DNA from: Streptomyces spinosus
Lineage (GTDB): Bacteria; Actinomycetota; Actinomycetes; Streptomycetales; Streptomycetaceae
Length of the DNA: 64,000 nucleotides
Direction of reading: 5' to 3'
Assembly: GCF_020400655.1 (NCBI RefSeq)
Contig: NZ_JAINRC010000030.1
Location: 19,935-83,934, forward strand
A program made the translations under genes and the position numbers. Shown piece by piece: positions 17,701 to 25,604 of the stretch. The notes under the pieces were generated by a model. It made no database searches. It saw nothing but the letters and a program-made list of their open reading frames with translations, and had not been told where the DNA came from. How positions within the stretch are numbered: the stretch's first letter is position 1; each line of letters opens with the position of its first letter.

Positions 17701-18302
17701 GAGAAGGGCGCCGAGTGGGCGTTGTGGCCGGTGAAGTCCCAGGAGCGGCCGTGCACGCCGTGGCCGACGGCCCGTGTCGACCTGGCGACGGTCAGCGTGC
17801 TGTTCGCCGGGTGGAACACGCCGGACAGTTTCATCACCGGACCGTCGTCGCCGAACTGCGGGGCGACCTGGTCCTCGATCTCGATGTGGATGGCGTCCGC
17901 CACCCGCACGGTGTGCCGGCGGCCGTCGTCGCGGAAGTCGATGGGTGCGCGTTCGACGCCGAGCACCTCGGCGACGAGAGGCACGAGCGCCGCCATCGGT
18001 CCGCCCGCCTGCCCGGAGAACACCTTGCCCAGCGCCTCCGCCTGGCCGTCGTCGGCCGAAGCGTCGACGTACAGCGCCACCTGCCAGCCGCCGTCGGCCA
18101 TCACGCGCGGCGCGTCGGCGAAGACGACCACGTTGCGGTCGGAGACGTCCACGCCGTCGACCTCACCCTGTGCGACGTGGAACGCGAACGTCACCTGACA
18201 GCGCTCGTTGTCGGCAGGGGCGGTCAGGCCCGAGGTCGTGCAGGGGCACACGGTGTCGCAGTTGCAGCTTTCGAAGTAGGTACCGGTCACGTTCCACGCC
18301 AT
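17688..18302 (-). CDS. DUF1326 family protein
   Basis: The 204-residue soluble protein begins MAWNVTGTYFESCNCDTVCP. The CxCxxxCPC cysteine cluster is the hallmark of DUF1326 and looks like a metal-binding site. The rest is beta-rich (e.g. VADAIHIEIEDQVAPQF), resembling a lipid- or ligand-binding barrel. The ATG at 18302 follows GGGAG at a normal spacing. It is the first gene of a two-gene operon with the DUF2182 membrane protein, which overlaps its end by 13 bases. Function is unknown; a role in metal delivery or sensing with its membrane partner is inference. Confidence 0.85.
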   Translation of the reverse strand: MAWNVTGTYFESCNCDTVCPCTTSGLTAPADNERCQVTFAFHVAQGEVDGVDVSDRNVVVFADAPRVMADGGWQVALYVDASADDGQAEALGKVFSGQAGGPMAALVPLVAEVLGVERAPIDFRDDGRRHTVRVADAIHIEIEDQVAPQFGDDGPVMKLSGVFHPANSTLTVARSTRAVGHGVHGRSWDFTGHNAHSAPFSWSA

Positions 18303-19012
18303 TTCCGTACTCCCGCCCGGTCCACCCGCCGGCAGTACGAAGTGACGCCCACCCGACGGGGCGCGAGGCCCGGCGCGGGCGTCGGCCTGGTGCGACGCTC
18401 GCGCTCAGGAGGAATTCGGGGCCGCGGACACCGCCACGCGTCCGCCGGCCGCAGGGTCGGTGTCGGGATGACCTCTCGGCCGACACGGCCGCCCGACTGC
18501 TCTCCAGGCTAGTCCCCGCCCCAGCACCCCGCTCGTCACGCGCCGTGGCGCCACGCCCGGCGAGGAGACCCCGGTGCCTTCACGCCATCCGACGCGCTGT
18601 CCGCCACGGAGCATGACCCATGCCCGCCACCACTGCCGCGCACCGCCCGGGAGGGCCGGGGCCTCGGGGCTCCTCGCACGAAAGGCGTCGCGACCTGGCC
18701 CTCTCCAGCCAGGACGAGCGGCACCGCCGGGGTCTTCCGCGTCTCGTCCCCCTGCGAACGGGAGAACGACGCGGCTTCTCCCGGCCACCGGTAGGTCCCG
18801 GCCGAAAGAGGGCCTCGATCCCGCGGGCGCCTCCGGACTCGCCCGTGTGCTCGAGGACTGTGCGCCGCACGTCACGCCCTCGTCGGGGCCGGTACGGCCA
18901 TGCTCCGACCGGTAACGTGCCGGGACGGTTTTCCCACGGGGTTCCGCGTCCCCCGGCTTTGGCGGAAACAAGCTGTTGCCGCCCCGACGCGCGCCCAGCA
19001 GCCTGGAAGGCG
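18303..19012. other. Long intergenic region without a supported gene
   Basis: About 700 bases separate the DUF1326 gene from the LPMO promoter. All open frames here are arginine/proline-rich and resemble no family. No convincing hairpin terminator or tRNA was seen. The downstream end holds the CebR-type palindrome annotated separately. Confidence 0.5.
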
Positions 19013-19026
19013 CGGGAGCGCTCCCA
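19013..19026. promoter_or_regulatory. CebR-type operator upstream of the LPMO gene
   Basis: CGGGAGCGCTCCCA differs only in the first base from TGGGAGCGCTCCCA, the 14-bp palindrome bound by the cellulose-utilisation repressor CebR of Streptomyces. It lies 64 bases before the LPMO start codon. The identical 14-mer occurs again before the next gene (19924-19937). Confidence 0.8.
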
Positions 19027-19090
19027 CGTCCCGCGCCCCCCACGACCCCCCAACGAAACGACACCCAACCCCCACAGGAAGAACCCCGTC

Positions 19091-19768
19091 ATGCATTGTC
19101 ATGAGCATGCACAACGTACGGCCGGCCGTCGCGTGACGCTCGTCCTGAGCACCCTCGTCGCGGTCCTGGTCAGCCTGATCACCTGGGGCGGCGGCACCGC
19201 CTCCGCGCACGGTTCGGTGATCGACCCCGCCTCCCGCAACTACGGCTGCTGGCAGCGTTGGGGCAGCGACTTCCAGAACCCGGCCATGGCGCAGCAGGAC
19301 CCCATGTGCTGGCAGGCGTGGCAGGCCAACCCCAACGCCATGTGGAACTGGAACGGCCTGTACCGCAACGGTTCCGCCGGTAACTTCCAGGCCGTCATCC
19401 CCGACGGGCAGCTGTGCAGCGGCGGCCACACCGAGAGTGGCCGCTACGACTCCCTGGACACCGTCGGCCCCTGGAAGACCACGGACATCGGCGCCAACTT
19501 CACCGTGCACCTGTACGACCAGGCCAGCCATGGCGCGGACTACTTCCTCGTCTACGTCACCCGGCAGGGCTTCGACCCCACCACCCAGCCGCTGACCTGG
19601 AAGGACCTGCAACTGGTCGCCCGCACGGGGAAGTACGCGCCCAGCCAGAACTACTCGATCCCCGTGAGCACGTCCGGCTACAGCGGCCGCCACGTCGTCT
19701 ACACGATCTGGCAGGCGTCGCACATGGACCAGACGTACTTCCTGTGCAGTGACGTGAACTTCCGCTGA
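19091..19768 (+). CDS. AA10 lytic polysaccharide monooxygenase (cellulose/chitin-active type)
   Basis: The 225-residue precursor has a signal peptide ending TASA, so the mature protein starts at His40 (HGSVIDPASRNYGCW). That N-terminal His and the His in ASHGADYF (near 147) form the copper histidine brace. NAMWNWNGLYRNG and the end CSDVNF are typical of the AA10 subgroup containing S. coelicolor ScLPMO10B, which oxidises cellulose and chitin. The enzyme is a single domain without a CBM. The ATG at 19091 follows AGGAAG. A CebR-type palindrome lies just upstream and a hairpin terminator follows, so it is a monocistronic, cellobiose-induced secreted enzyme by inference. Substrate range should be close to ScLPMO10B because of the strong similarity I recall. 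Confidence 0.93.
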   Translation: MHCHEHAQRTAGRRVTLVLSTLVAVLVSLITWGGGTASAHGSVIDPASRNYGCWQRWGSDFQNPAMAQQDPMCWQAWQANPNAMWNWNGLYRNGSAGNFQAVIPDGQLCSGGHTESGRYDSLDTVGPWKTTDIGANFTVHLYDQASHGADYFLVYVTRQGFDPTTQPLTWKDLQLVARTGKYAPSQNYSIPVSTSGYSGRHVVYTIWQASHMDQTYFLCSDVNFR

Positions 19769-19799
19769 CCCGGGCGTCACCGGTTCGCCCCACCCGATC

Positions 19800-19830
19800 G
19801 GACCCGGCCCGGCCAGACCGGGCCGGGTCC
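19800..19830 (+). terminator. Rho-independent-type terminator of the LPMO gene
   Basis: A perfect 13-bp GC stem (GGACCCGGCCCGG with its complement) and a 5-base loop lie 32 bases after the LPMO stop codon. Confidence 0.75.
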
Positions 19831-19923
19831 GCCGCCGCCCGGGCCCGCCAGCGACGGGGCCCGCCCAGCGACCGGCCCCGCCGACCGGACCCCCCGACCG
19901 GCGGCATGCACTCTCAGGCGGTT

Positions 19924-19937
19924 CGGGAGCGCTCCCA
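19924..19937. promoter_or_regulatory. CebR-type operator upstream of the CBM2-Cip1-like gene
   Basis: This is the same 14-mer as at 19013-19026 (CGGGAGCGCTCCCA), 73 bases before the start codon of the CBM2 protein. The shared operator puts both secreted genes in one cellulose regulon. Confidence 0.8.
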
Positions 19938-20010
19938 ATCGATCGATCGGGTGCCGGCCCCCGCCTCCCTCCCCTTCCCCTCCCCCTTCCCCCCTCCTCC
20001 GGAGACGTAC

Positions 20011-21183
20011 ATGCCCTCTCAGCCCGCGCGATGCCCTCGATGGGTGCGCACCCCCTGGGCGGTGGCCGCGGCGATCCTCGCGCCGGTGGTGTCCCTCCTC
20101 GTCGCGGTGCCCGCCAGCGGCAGCAGCACCGGCACCGCCGCCGGTTGCCGGGTCGACTACTCCGTCAACAAGTGGTCCGGCGGCTACACCGCGCAGATAC
20201 GCGTCACCAACCTGGGTGCCGCACTGAGCGCCTGGCGGCTCACCTGGACCTACGGCGGTGACCAGCACGTCACCTCCGCGTGGAACGCCACCGTCACCCA
20301 GACGGGCCGCTCCGTGACCGCGGTCGGCACGGACTGGAACGCCGCTCTGCCCAGCGGCGCCGGCACCGAGTTCGGCCTGCAGGGGACCTGGCAGTCCGCC
20401 GACCCCGCGCCCACCGACTTCAGTCTCAACGGCGTGCCCTGCGGAGACGACGGCACCACACCGCCCACCACCCCTCCCCCCACCCAGCCACCCGCCGACT
20501 GCGGCAACGCCGTGCTGTGCAGCGGCTTCGAGGACCAGACCGGCCCCTCCCCGTCCGGTGACTGGCGCTTCACCGCGCCGGACTGCCAGGGCTCGGGCAC
20601 GGCCGCCGTCGACACGGCTGTCGCCCACGGCGGCACCAGGTCACTGCGGGTGGACGGGCGCGCCGGTTACTGCAACCACGCCTTCGTCGCCGCCACCACC
20701 GACCTGTCGTCGGTCGGCCCGGTGCTGTACGTCCGCCTGTGGGTCCGGCACGTCAGCGCGCTGCCCTCCTCCCACGTCACCTTCGTGTCGATGCCGGACA
20801 CCTCCCAGGGCGGCCGGGCGCTCCGGGTCGGCGGTCAGAACGGCGCGCTCCAGTGGAACCGGGAGGGCGACGACGCCACGCTTCCCGCCCAGAGTCCGGC
20901 CGGGGTGGCGCTGAGCAGGCCGCTGCCGACGGGGAGCTGGCAGTGCCTGCGGTTCGCCGTGGACACCTCCGCGCCCAAGCTGGACACCTGGCTGGGCGAC
21001 GAACAGGTGCCCGGACTGCACGTCGACGGCGTACCGACGCAGGACGTCGACCAGCAGTGGCTCTCCCGCACCACCCCGCCCCGGCCGACCGCCCTGCGGC
21101 TGGGCTGGGAGAGCTACGGAACCGGCGACGACACCCTGTGGTTTGACGACGTGGCCGTCGGCTCGTCGCCGATCGGCTGCTGA
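20011..21183 (+). CDS. Secreted CBM2 protein with Cip1-like C-terminal domain
   Basis: The 390-residue product has a Sec signal peptide (to about residue 35), then a CBM2 cellulose-binding module (about 45-145, with cysteines bracketing it and surface tryptophans as in NKWSGGY and WRLTWTYGG). A short Pro/Thr linker (about 150-167) leads to a 220-residue beta-jelly-roll with paired cysteines. That last domain resembles Cip1 of the cellulolytic fungus Hypocrea jecorina and its actinomycete relatives, a fold related to alginate/glucuronan lyases but with no proven cellulase activity. The ATG at 20011 follows GGAG. It is controlled by its own CebR-type site next to the LPMO gene. The catalytic role is unknown; it may be a lyase or a cellulose-disrupting accessory. 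Confidence 0.8.
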   Translation: MPSQPARCPRWVRTPWAVAAAILAPVVSLLVAVPASGSSTGTAAGCRVDYSVNKWSGGYTAQIRVTNLGAALSAWRLTWTYGGDQHVTSAWNATVTQTGRSVTAVGTDWNAALPSGAGTEFGLQGTWQSADPAPTDFSLNGVPCGDDGTTPPTTPPPTQPPADCGNAVLCSGFEDQTGPSPSGDWRFTAPDCQGSGTAAVDTAVAHGGTRSLRVDGRAGYCNHAFVAATTDLSSVGPVLYVRLWVRHVSALPSSHVTFVSMPDTSQGGRALRVGGQNGALQWNREGDDATLPAQSPAGVALSRPLPTGSWQCLRFAVDTSAPKLDTWLGDEQVPGLHVDGVPTQDVDQQWLSRTTPPRPTALRLGWESYGTGDDTLWFDDVAVGSSPIGC

Positions 21184-21323
21184 GTCAGGCGCCGGGCGTC
21201 GTGTCCCTCTGACGCGGGACGACCAGGACGGCGCCGCCAACCACGACCAGGTCGATGGCCACCCCCGCCGTCTCGGGGGTGGTCAACCCCCGGCCTGACC
21301 TCCTGACGCGGTGTCTCATGCCG

Positions 21324-21362
21324 AAAGCCCCGCCTCTGACGGTTCGTCAGAGGCGGGGCTTT
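21324..21362. terminator. Strong bidirectional terminator
   Basis: A perfect 18-bp stem (AAAGCCCCGCCTCTGACG and its complement) with a 3-base loop and A/T ends serves both strands. On the plus strand it follows the CBM2 gene. On the minus strand it begins 6 bases after the CCA end of the tRNA-like RNA and ends in TTT. Confidence 0.9.
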
Positions 21363-21367
21363 CCCGT

Positions 21368-21440
21368 TGGAGCGCCGGGCAGGCCTTGCACCTGCATTTC
21401 CCCGCAGGAAGCGGGGCGTCTTTCCTTGGACCACCGACGC
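21368..21440 (-). tRNA. tRNA-like RNA gene with encoded CCA, non-canonical
   Basis: The minus strand folds as a complete 73-nt cloverleaf: 7-bp acceptor stem (GCGTCGG with CCGGCGC, one U-G pair), T8, D arm (GTC/GAC, loop CAAGGAAA containing GG), 5-bp anticodon stem (CCCCG/CGGGG) with a 7-base loop CTTCCTG, 4-base variable loop, 5-bp T stem (GCAGG/CCTGC) with loop TGCAAGG, then T and an encoded CCA. By position the anticodon would be UCC (glycine codons). However, position 37 is U and position 55 is G instead of pseudouridine's U, so it may not be a standard translating tRNA. A strong terminator follows at once. It is either a pseudo-tRNA or a specialised tRNA-like molecule. Confidence 0.55.
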
Positions 21441-21797
21441 GTTGAGCTCTGTCCGCTTGTGGCGGCGGGCTCAAGATCACTCTACCCCATTGCGCGGGGC
21501 GTTCGGTTCCGCGGCGGAACTCTCCGTGCCGTCGGCGGCGATGCCGCGGATCTTCCACTGGAGGACGGTCGCGCCGACCACCAGAGCACTGCGCGCGCAG
21601 AGAGGGCACGCTTCCTCCGGGTGGCAGGCTGGTGGCACGGCGGTGCCACGCACCGTCGGCAGGGGCCGCGACCCTGTGCCGTCCCACCCGGGTGACCTGT
21701 GAAGACACCGGGCGCAACGGTGATACGCGAGACGGCTGGCACGGCGGGCCGAAAAACCTCTTCTGCCTCCCGCGCCCTGTGTGTTGGCCTGAGGACC

Positions 21798-22184
21798 ATG
21801 AGACGTGGGACGAGGGTGATGACGACGGCCGTGGCCGGCTTGTTCGCCGCCGCCGCTGTGGCGGCGGCGCCACCGTCCGCGGCACGGGCCGGCAACGGCT
21901 GTGCCGAGCTGGACGTCTGCTTCTACAAGACGGCGGACGACTGGGCACAGGGGCGGCCGACGGGTTCCTACCGGGGGGTGACACGGTTCCCGCAGGAGCT
22001 GGGACCGGACGCCTACGGCGCCTACGCGGTCTACAGCGGCCTCAACGAGGAGAGGGCGATCCTGCACATGACCACTGCGGGCGACGGCCGCTCGTACGGC
22101 GTCTGCCTGGCCCCCTCCGAGCAGCGGGTGCTCCAGCCGGACACCGTGAGCACGGTCTACATCGACGGCAAGGCGGGCTGCTGA
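21798..22184 (+). CDS. Small secreted cysteine-containing protein
   Basis: The 128-residue precursor has a Tat/Sec-like signal peptide (RRGT, hydrophobic Ala-rich core, cleavage after ARA near residue 32). The roughly 97-residue mature part has four cysteines (CAELDVCFYK at the start, GVCLAP in the middle, KAGC at the end). The layout recalls small secreted inhibitors such as the I36 peptidase-inhibitor-like proteins, but the match is weak and I do not assign a function. The ATG at 21798 follows GAGG. It precedes an HTH-TM-DUF2690 gene on the same strand by about 85 bases. Confidence 0.7.
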   Translation: MRRGTRVMTTAVAGLFAAAAVAAAPPSAARAGNGCAELDVCFYKTADDWAQGRPTGSYRGVTRFPQELGPDAYGAYAVYSGLNEERAILHMTTAGDGRSYGVCLAPSEQRVLQPDTVSTVYIDGKAGC

Positions 22185-22269
22185 GGGTGGGCTCCGGTGC
22201 GTCCGCGCGAGGGGACGGATTCCGGCCGCCCGGCCCCGCCGGACGCCGGACGTGACCCTGCGAAGACCC

Positions 22270-23106
22270 ATGCCCGGGGACCTTCCGGAAGCGCACCGGC
22301 GGCTGTTGGAGGAGCTGCGGCGGCTCAAGGGCCGCCACGGCTGGACCTTCGCCCAGCTCGCCCGGAAGACGGGCTACAGCGCGACCTCCTGGTACCGCTA
22401 CCTGTCCGGCCGGACGATGCCGCCGTGGGAGGCCGTGGACGCCCTCGGACGTCTCGCCGCACAGGAGAACGGCCGGCTCCGGGCACTGTGGGAGGTGGCC
22501 GCGGCCCGGGAACAGGAGCCGGGACCGGCGCGGCTTCCGGACCGGGGCGAGGAGGCCGCACCGGTCGGCGCGGCCCCTCGTCGGCGATCCCGGACCACCA
22601 TGCTCGGCGCTCTGCTGGGGACGGCGCTGCTGCTGGCCTCGTCGCTGGCTCTGCTGAGTCCCTGGGACGGCGCTGGTCGCACGGCGTCCCGTGACCTGTC
22701 CCCTCAGGGGGCGCCGTCCGGTGAGCCCGAGTGACCCTGGCCGCTGCCCGCCGCGACCGGGACGGCACCCGGCGTGCCCTGTCGCGGCGACGGCTGCCGG
22801 GGCCGGGACCCCTACCGGCTCGGCTGCGACCGGGGCGGTGTGCCGGTGCACGCGCTCAGCGCCGGGCACCACACGCTCACGCTCTGGTACAGCCCGCTCT
22901 GCCGTGCCGTGTGGGCCGAGGTGGTTCCCGGCGCCGGCACTTCACGGCTCACCGTCTCCACCGACAGCCGGGCGACGAGCGCGCCCGCCGGTGAGGCGCG
23001 CACCGGCATGCTGGGCGCGACGCCCGGCCGGGCCAGGGGGAGCGTGAACCTGCCCGGCCGTCAACTCGGTGTCGGCGCCCGCACCTCCTGGGTGGTGGAT
23101 CAATGA
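22270..23106 (+). pseudogene. HTH-TM-DUF2690 protein gene interrupted by an in-frame TGA
   Basis: The first part (22270-22734) encodes an XRE-like helix-turn-helix (TFAQLARKTGYSATSWYRYL) and a membrane segment (GALLGTALLLASSLALL), then stops at TGA 22732-22734. The same reading frame continues past that codon without another stop to 23106. It encodes a cysteine-rich DUF2690 domain (PCRGDGCRGRDPYRLGC, then HTLTLWYSPLCRAVWAEV) exactly as found fused in the intact paralogue at 23736. So one nonsense codon separates the domains. The following base is C, a leaky context for UGA. It may be a nonsense pseudogene, a truncated regulator plus orphan fragment, a readthrough gene, or a sequencing error. 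A GTG at 22252 is an alternative start. Confidence 0.7.
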
Positions 23107-23621
23107 CCGCCCCGGCAGACGTGCAACGTGGTCGTGTCGGTACGCAGCGGGCGGAAACGCCCTTCGTCGTACACCTCGTAGACACCCGCGCCGGTACGGC
23201 GCAGAGGCAGGGCGTACCGCTCGCCGGCGTACACCGTCCACGGCTGCCGGTAAATCAGCCTCGTGCCCGCGAAGCCGAAGGTCTGGGCCCCGGCGACCCC
23301 GTCCGCGACCAGGCCGTGGTTGCTCTGCCAGACACGCGTGGCCTCACGGGTACGGGCGTCGTAGCGGCAGGTGACCAAAGCCCGGGGAAGATAACCGTCC
23401 GCCCACAGCACGGACTGCCACAGGCCGACGAGATCACTGCGCGGATGCCCGCGGGCGTCGAGCAGTCCCTCGTCCCGCCAGTCGTCGCCGAGGGCGCCGC
23501 GGCCGGAGACGTACGACGCCGTCGGCCGGTCGGCGGCACTCGCCGGCACGGACGCCAGGAGGGCCGATACGGCCAGGACGAGCGCCACGCGCAGCAGATG
23601 CGGTCCTCCGGCGACCTCCAT
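23100..23621 (-). CDS. Secreted peptidoglycan-binding-like protein
   Basis: The 173-residue product has a signal peptide (cleavage after ASA near 30). It then has a region resembling a PG_binding_1 fold (GLWQSVLWADGYL, then RVWQSNHGLVADGVAGAQTF), the helical domain that holds enzymes on the cell wall. A C-terminal beta part ends with a single cysteine. No catalytic domain is visible. Its stop overlaps the stop of the convergent interrupted DUF2690 gene by 7 bases, and it lies between the two DUF2690 paralogues, pointing the opposite way. This suggests insertion or duplication around it. A wall-associated role is inferred. Confidence 0.75.
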   Translation of the reverse strand: MEVAGGPHLLRVALVLAVSALLASVPASAADRPTASYVSGRGALGDDWRDEGLLDARGHPRSDLVGLWQSVLWADGYLPRALVTCRYDARTREATRVWQSNHGLVADGVAGAQTFGFAGTRLIYRQPWTVYAGERYALPLRRTGAGVYEVYDEGRFRPLRTDTTTLHVCRGGH

Positions 23622-23735
23622 GTCCCGCCCCTACCCGGCGGCGAGAAATGGCAAGCCATGCACTTCTGCGGCGAGAACCGGTGACCGTACCGTCGGCTCG
23701 GCGTGCAGTGCGCGGCGGACAGGGCGGGACGGGCG

Positions 23736-24650
23736 ATGGGGAAGTGGCGGGAGCTACCGCACGAGCTGGAACCTGATGTGCGGGCCTTGGTGGACCGACT
23801 GCGGGAGATGAAGGACGACAGCGGACAGAGCCTCGCGGCGCTGGCCGGGAGGACGCCGTACAGCAAGTCGGCCTGGGAACGGTACCTCAACGGCAGGAAG
23901 CTGCCGCCCCGGGAAGCCGTCGAGGCGCTGGGCCGGCTGACGGGCCGCGACATCGCACCCCTGACAGCCCTGTGGGAACTGGCGGAGCAGGCGTGGAACC
24001 GGCCGCGCCCGCCCGGCCCGGAAGCGGATCCCGGCGGACAGCCGGCGGCCGAGGCGGTGGAGCCGCCCGCCCGGCCCGCGCGCCGGAGGTCACCGGGCGC
24101 ACGGCTGGCCGGTCTCCTCGTCGTCTCGGCCGCGGTGGCCGTCGGAGCGGCGGCCATCCCGGCCGCAGGCGGTCACGACGCCGGCCCGCACCGGAAACCC
24201 GGCACCACGGAGACATCGACGACCGCAGCGGAAGCCGATGTGGACACGCAGTGCTTCGCGGACGGCTGCGCCGGCCTCGACCCGAAGGACACCGGGTGTG
24301 CGGGTGACGCCTGGACCTCGGCCCTGGCCCGGGTGGGCCGGGTGTACGTCGAACTGCGCTACAGCAACGCGTGCCGGGCCGCCTGGGGCCGCATCAGCTG
24401 GGGTCGTCCCGGCGACGTGGCGGAGGTGGTCCCGGCGCGCGGCAGGTCCCTGCGGGAGCGGGTGCACTACGACACCGACGTGTACACCGCCATGATCCCC
24501 GCGTCCGACCCCTCCCGGGCGAAGGCCTGCACGCAACTGACCTCCGGCCGCCACGGCTGCACTCGGCCGGGCGGGCAACGGCACCTGCTGGAGCCCCCCG
24601 AGCCGTCGGCACCCGCCCCGCCCCGCCGGACCCCCGCCCACTCCGGCTGA
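23736..24650 (+). CDS. HTH-TM-DUF2690 membrane-anchored protein
   Basis: The 304-residue protein has an N-terminal XRE-like helix-turn-helix (about 15-75: SLAALAGRTPYSKSAWERYL), a proline-rich linker and one membrane helix (LAGLLVVSAAVAVGAAAIPA near 135). The outside DUF2690 domain (about 165-260) has cysteine pairs (QCFADGCAGLDPKDTGC, then YSNACRAAWG). This topology puts DNA binding in the cytoplasm and an oxidised Cys-rich domain outside, as in one-piece membrane regulators. The function is unknown in Streptomyces. The ATG at 23736 was chosen over the upstream ATG because the domain begins there and the paralogue starts at the equivalent place. Its nearest relative is the interrupted gene at 22270. 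Confidence 0.8.
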   Translation: MGKWRELPHELEPDVRALVDRLREMKDDSGQSLAALAGRTPYSKSAWERYLNGRKLPPREAVEALGRLTGRDIAPLTALWELAEQAWNRPRPPGPEADPGGQPAAEAVEPPARPARRRSPGARLAGLLVVSAAVAVGAAAIPAAGGHDAGPHRKPGTTETSTTAAEADVDTQCFADGCAGLDPKDTGCAGDAWTSALARVGRVYVELRYSNACRAAWGRISWGRPGDVAEVVPARGRSLRERVHYDTDVYTAMIPASDPSRAKACTQLTSGRHGCTRPGGQRHLLEPPEPSAPAPPRRTPAHSG

Positions 24651-25157
24651 GCGGACCGAACGGACACGTGCCGCCGTGAAGGCGCGCTCCGGGTGATGAG
24701 AGGGCCGGATGGCGGCGTGTACCGGAGACAGCCCGGATGAGGCGGACGCGAACACCTCACCCGCCCACTGCCGAGGCGGGCGCGGGCGCAGCCGGTCCCG
24801 ACCAGGGCGGCCTTCACGGCCTTGAACCTGTGGCAGGCTCGGGCAGCCCTGCTCGGAGGCGGACAGCAGTCCGTCCCCACGGTGTGCCGTGGGGACGACT
24901 CGGCAGGCTCTGGGACAGGGAGAATGCAACCGTGTCCCAGGCCGGCTGCTCGGGCGACGGCCGGGTCGACAGCGCCCTCCAGCCGGGCGAAGGTGACCGC
25001 TCGGCCCACGATGGCGGCACTCTCGACCGCGGGTGGCCGGACCGATGAAACGGCCGGCGGGCCTGGGTCCCGACAGGATGACCGGCGTCCCTGACCCCTG
25101 GCGATCCGGGATCACCACACCGCTGCGCGGCGGGTGGACACGGTCAGCGACGCGGTC
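24651..25157. other. Intergenic region without a supported gene
   Basis: About 500 bases between the DUF2690 gene and the convergent secreted-protein gene. Open frames on both strands are short and arginine-rich. I see no gene, repeat or RNA in it. Confidence 0.5.
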
Positions 25158-25183
25158 CCCTCCCTCGGCCGGCCGAGGGAGGG
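25158..25183. terminator. Palindromic terminator of the small secreted protein gene
   Basis: CCCTCCCTCGGCC is followed directly by its reverse complement, a 26-base perfect palindrome. It lies 22 bases beyond the stop of the leftward gene at 25206. Confidence 0.6.
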
Positions 25184-25205
25184 CCGGGGAGGGGACCTCC
25201 GGGGA

Positions 25206-25604
25206 TCAGGCCGTGTCGTAGTGCCAGTCCCCGCAGTCGAAGATCTCGCCGGTACTCGCGTGCCCGAAGCAGGCTATGTAGGCGACGTCGACACCCTCAC
25301 CGATCGAGTAGTTCTTCGTCACCGGGCTTCCGCTGTAGCCGTTGGAGTTCCAGACCCAGCCCTCGTCGTGCCAGGAACCGTTGTAGTAGTACTGAAGGTC
25401 CCCGACGGTCGACTTTCCGTCCGAGGCGTAGTCGTGCACGGTGAAGTACTCGCCGTCGGACGTGAAGTTCACCTCCGAGGCACAGGTCGTCGCGCACACC
25501 GATCCGCTCGCCAACGCCGGTCCGGCGGTGATCAGCGTGGCCGCCGTGGCCAGACCGAGCGTGCCGAGGACCATGCCTGCCCTCGTCCGCATTCCCTTCC
25601 CCAT
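25206..25604 (-). CDS. Small secreted protein of unknown function
   Basis: The 132-residue precursor has a signal peptide (cleavage after ALA near 33). The roughly 100-residue mature protein is rich in Tyr, Asp, Gly and Ser, with four cysteines (SVCATTCASE, then IACFGH and IFDCGDW). It is acidic and contains aromatic-rich strands (LQYYYNGSWHDEGWVWNSNG), suggesting a beta-sandwich stabilised by two disulfides. I recognise no family. The ATG at 25604 follows AGGAGGGG; a second ATG 12 bases on is also possible. It is a single gene with its own terminator. Confidence 0.75.
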   Translation of the reverse strand: MGKGMRTRAGMVLGTLGLATAATLITAGPALASGSVCATTCASEVNFTSDGEYFTVHDYASDGKSTVGDLQYYYNGSWHDEGWVWNSNGYSGSPVTKNYSIGEGVDVAYIACFGHASTGEIFDCGDWHYDTA

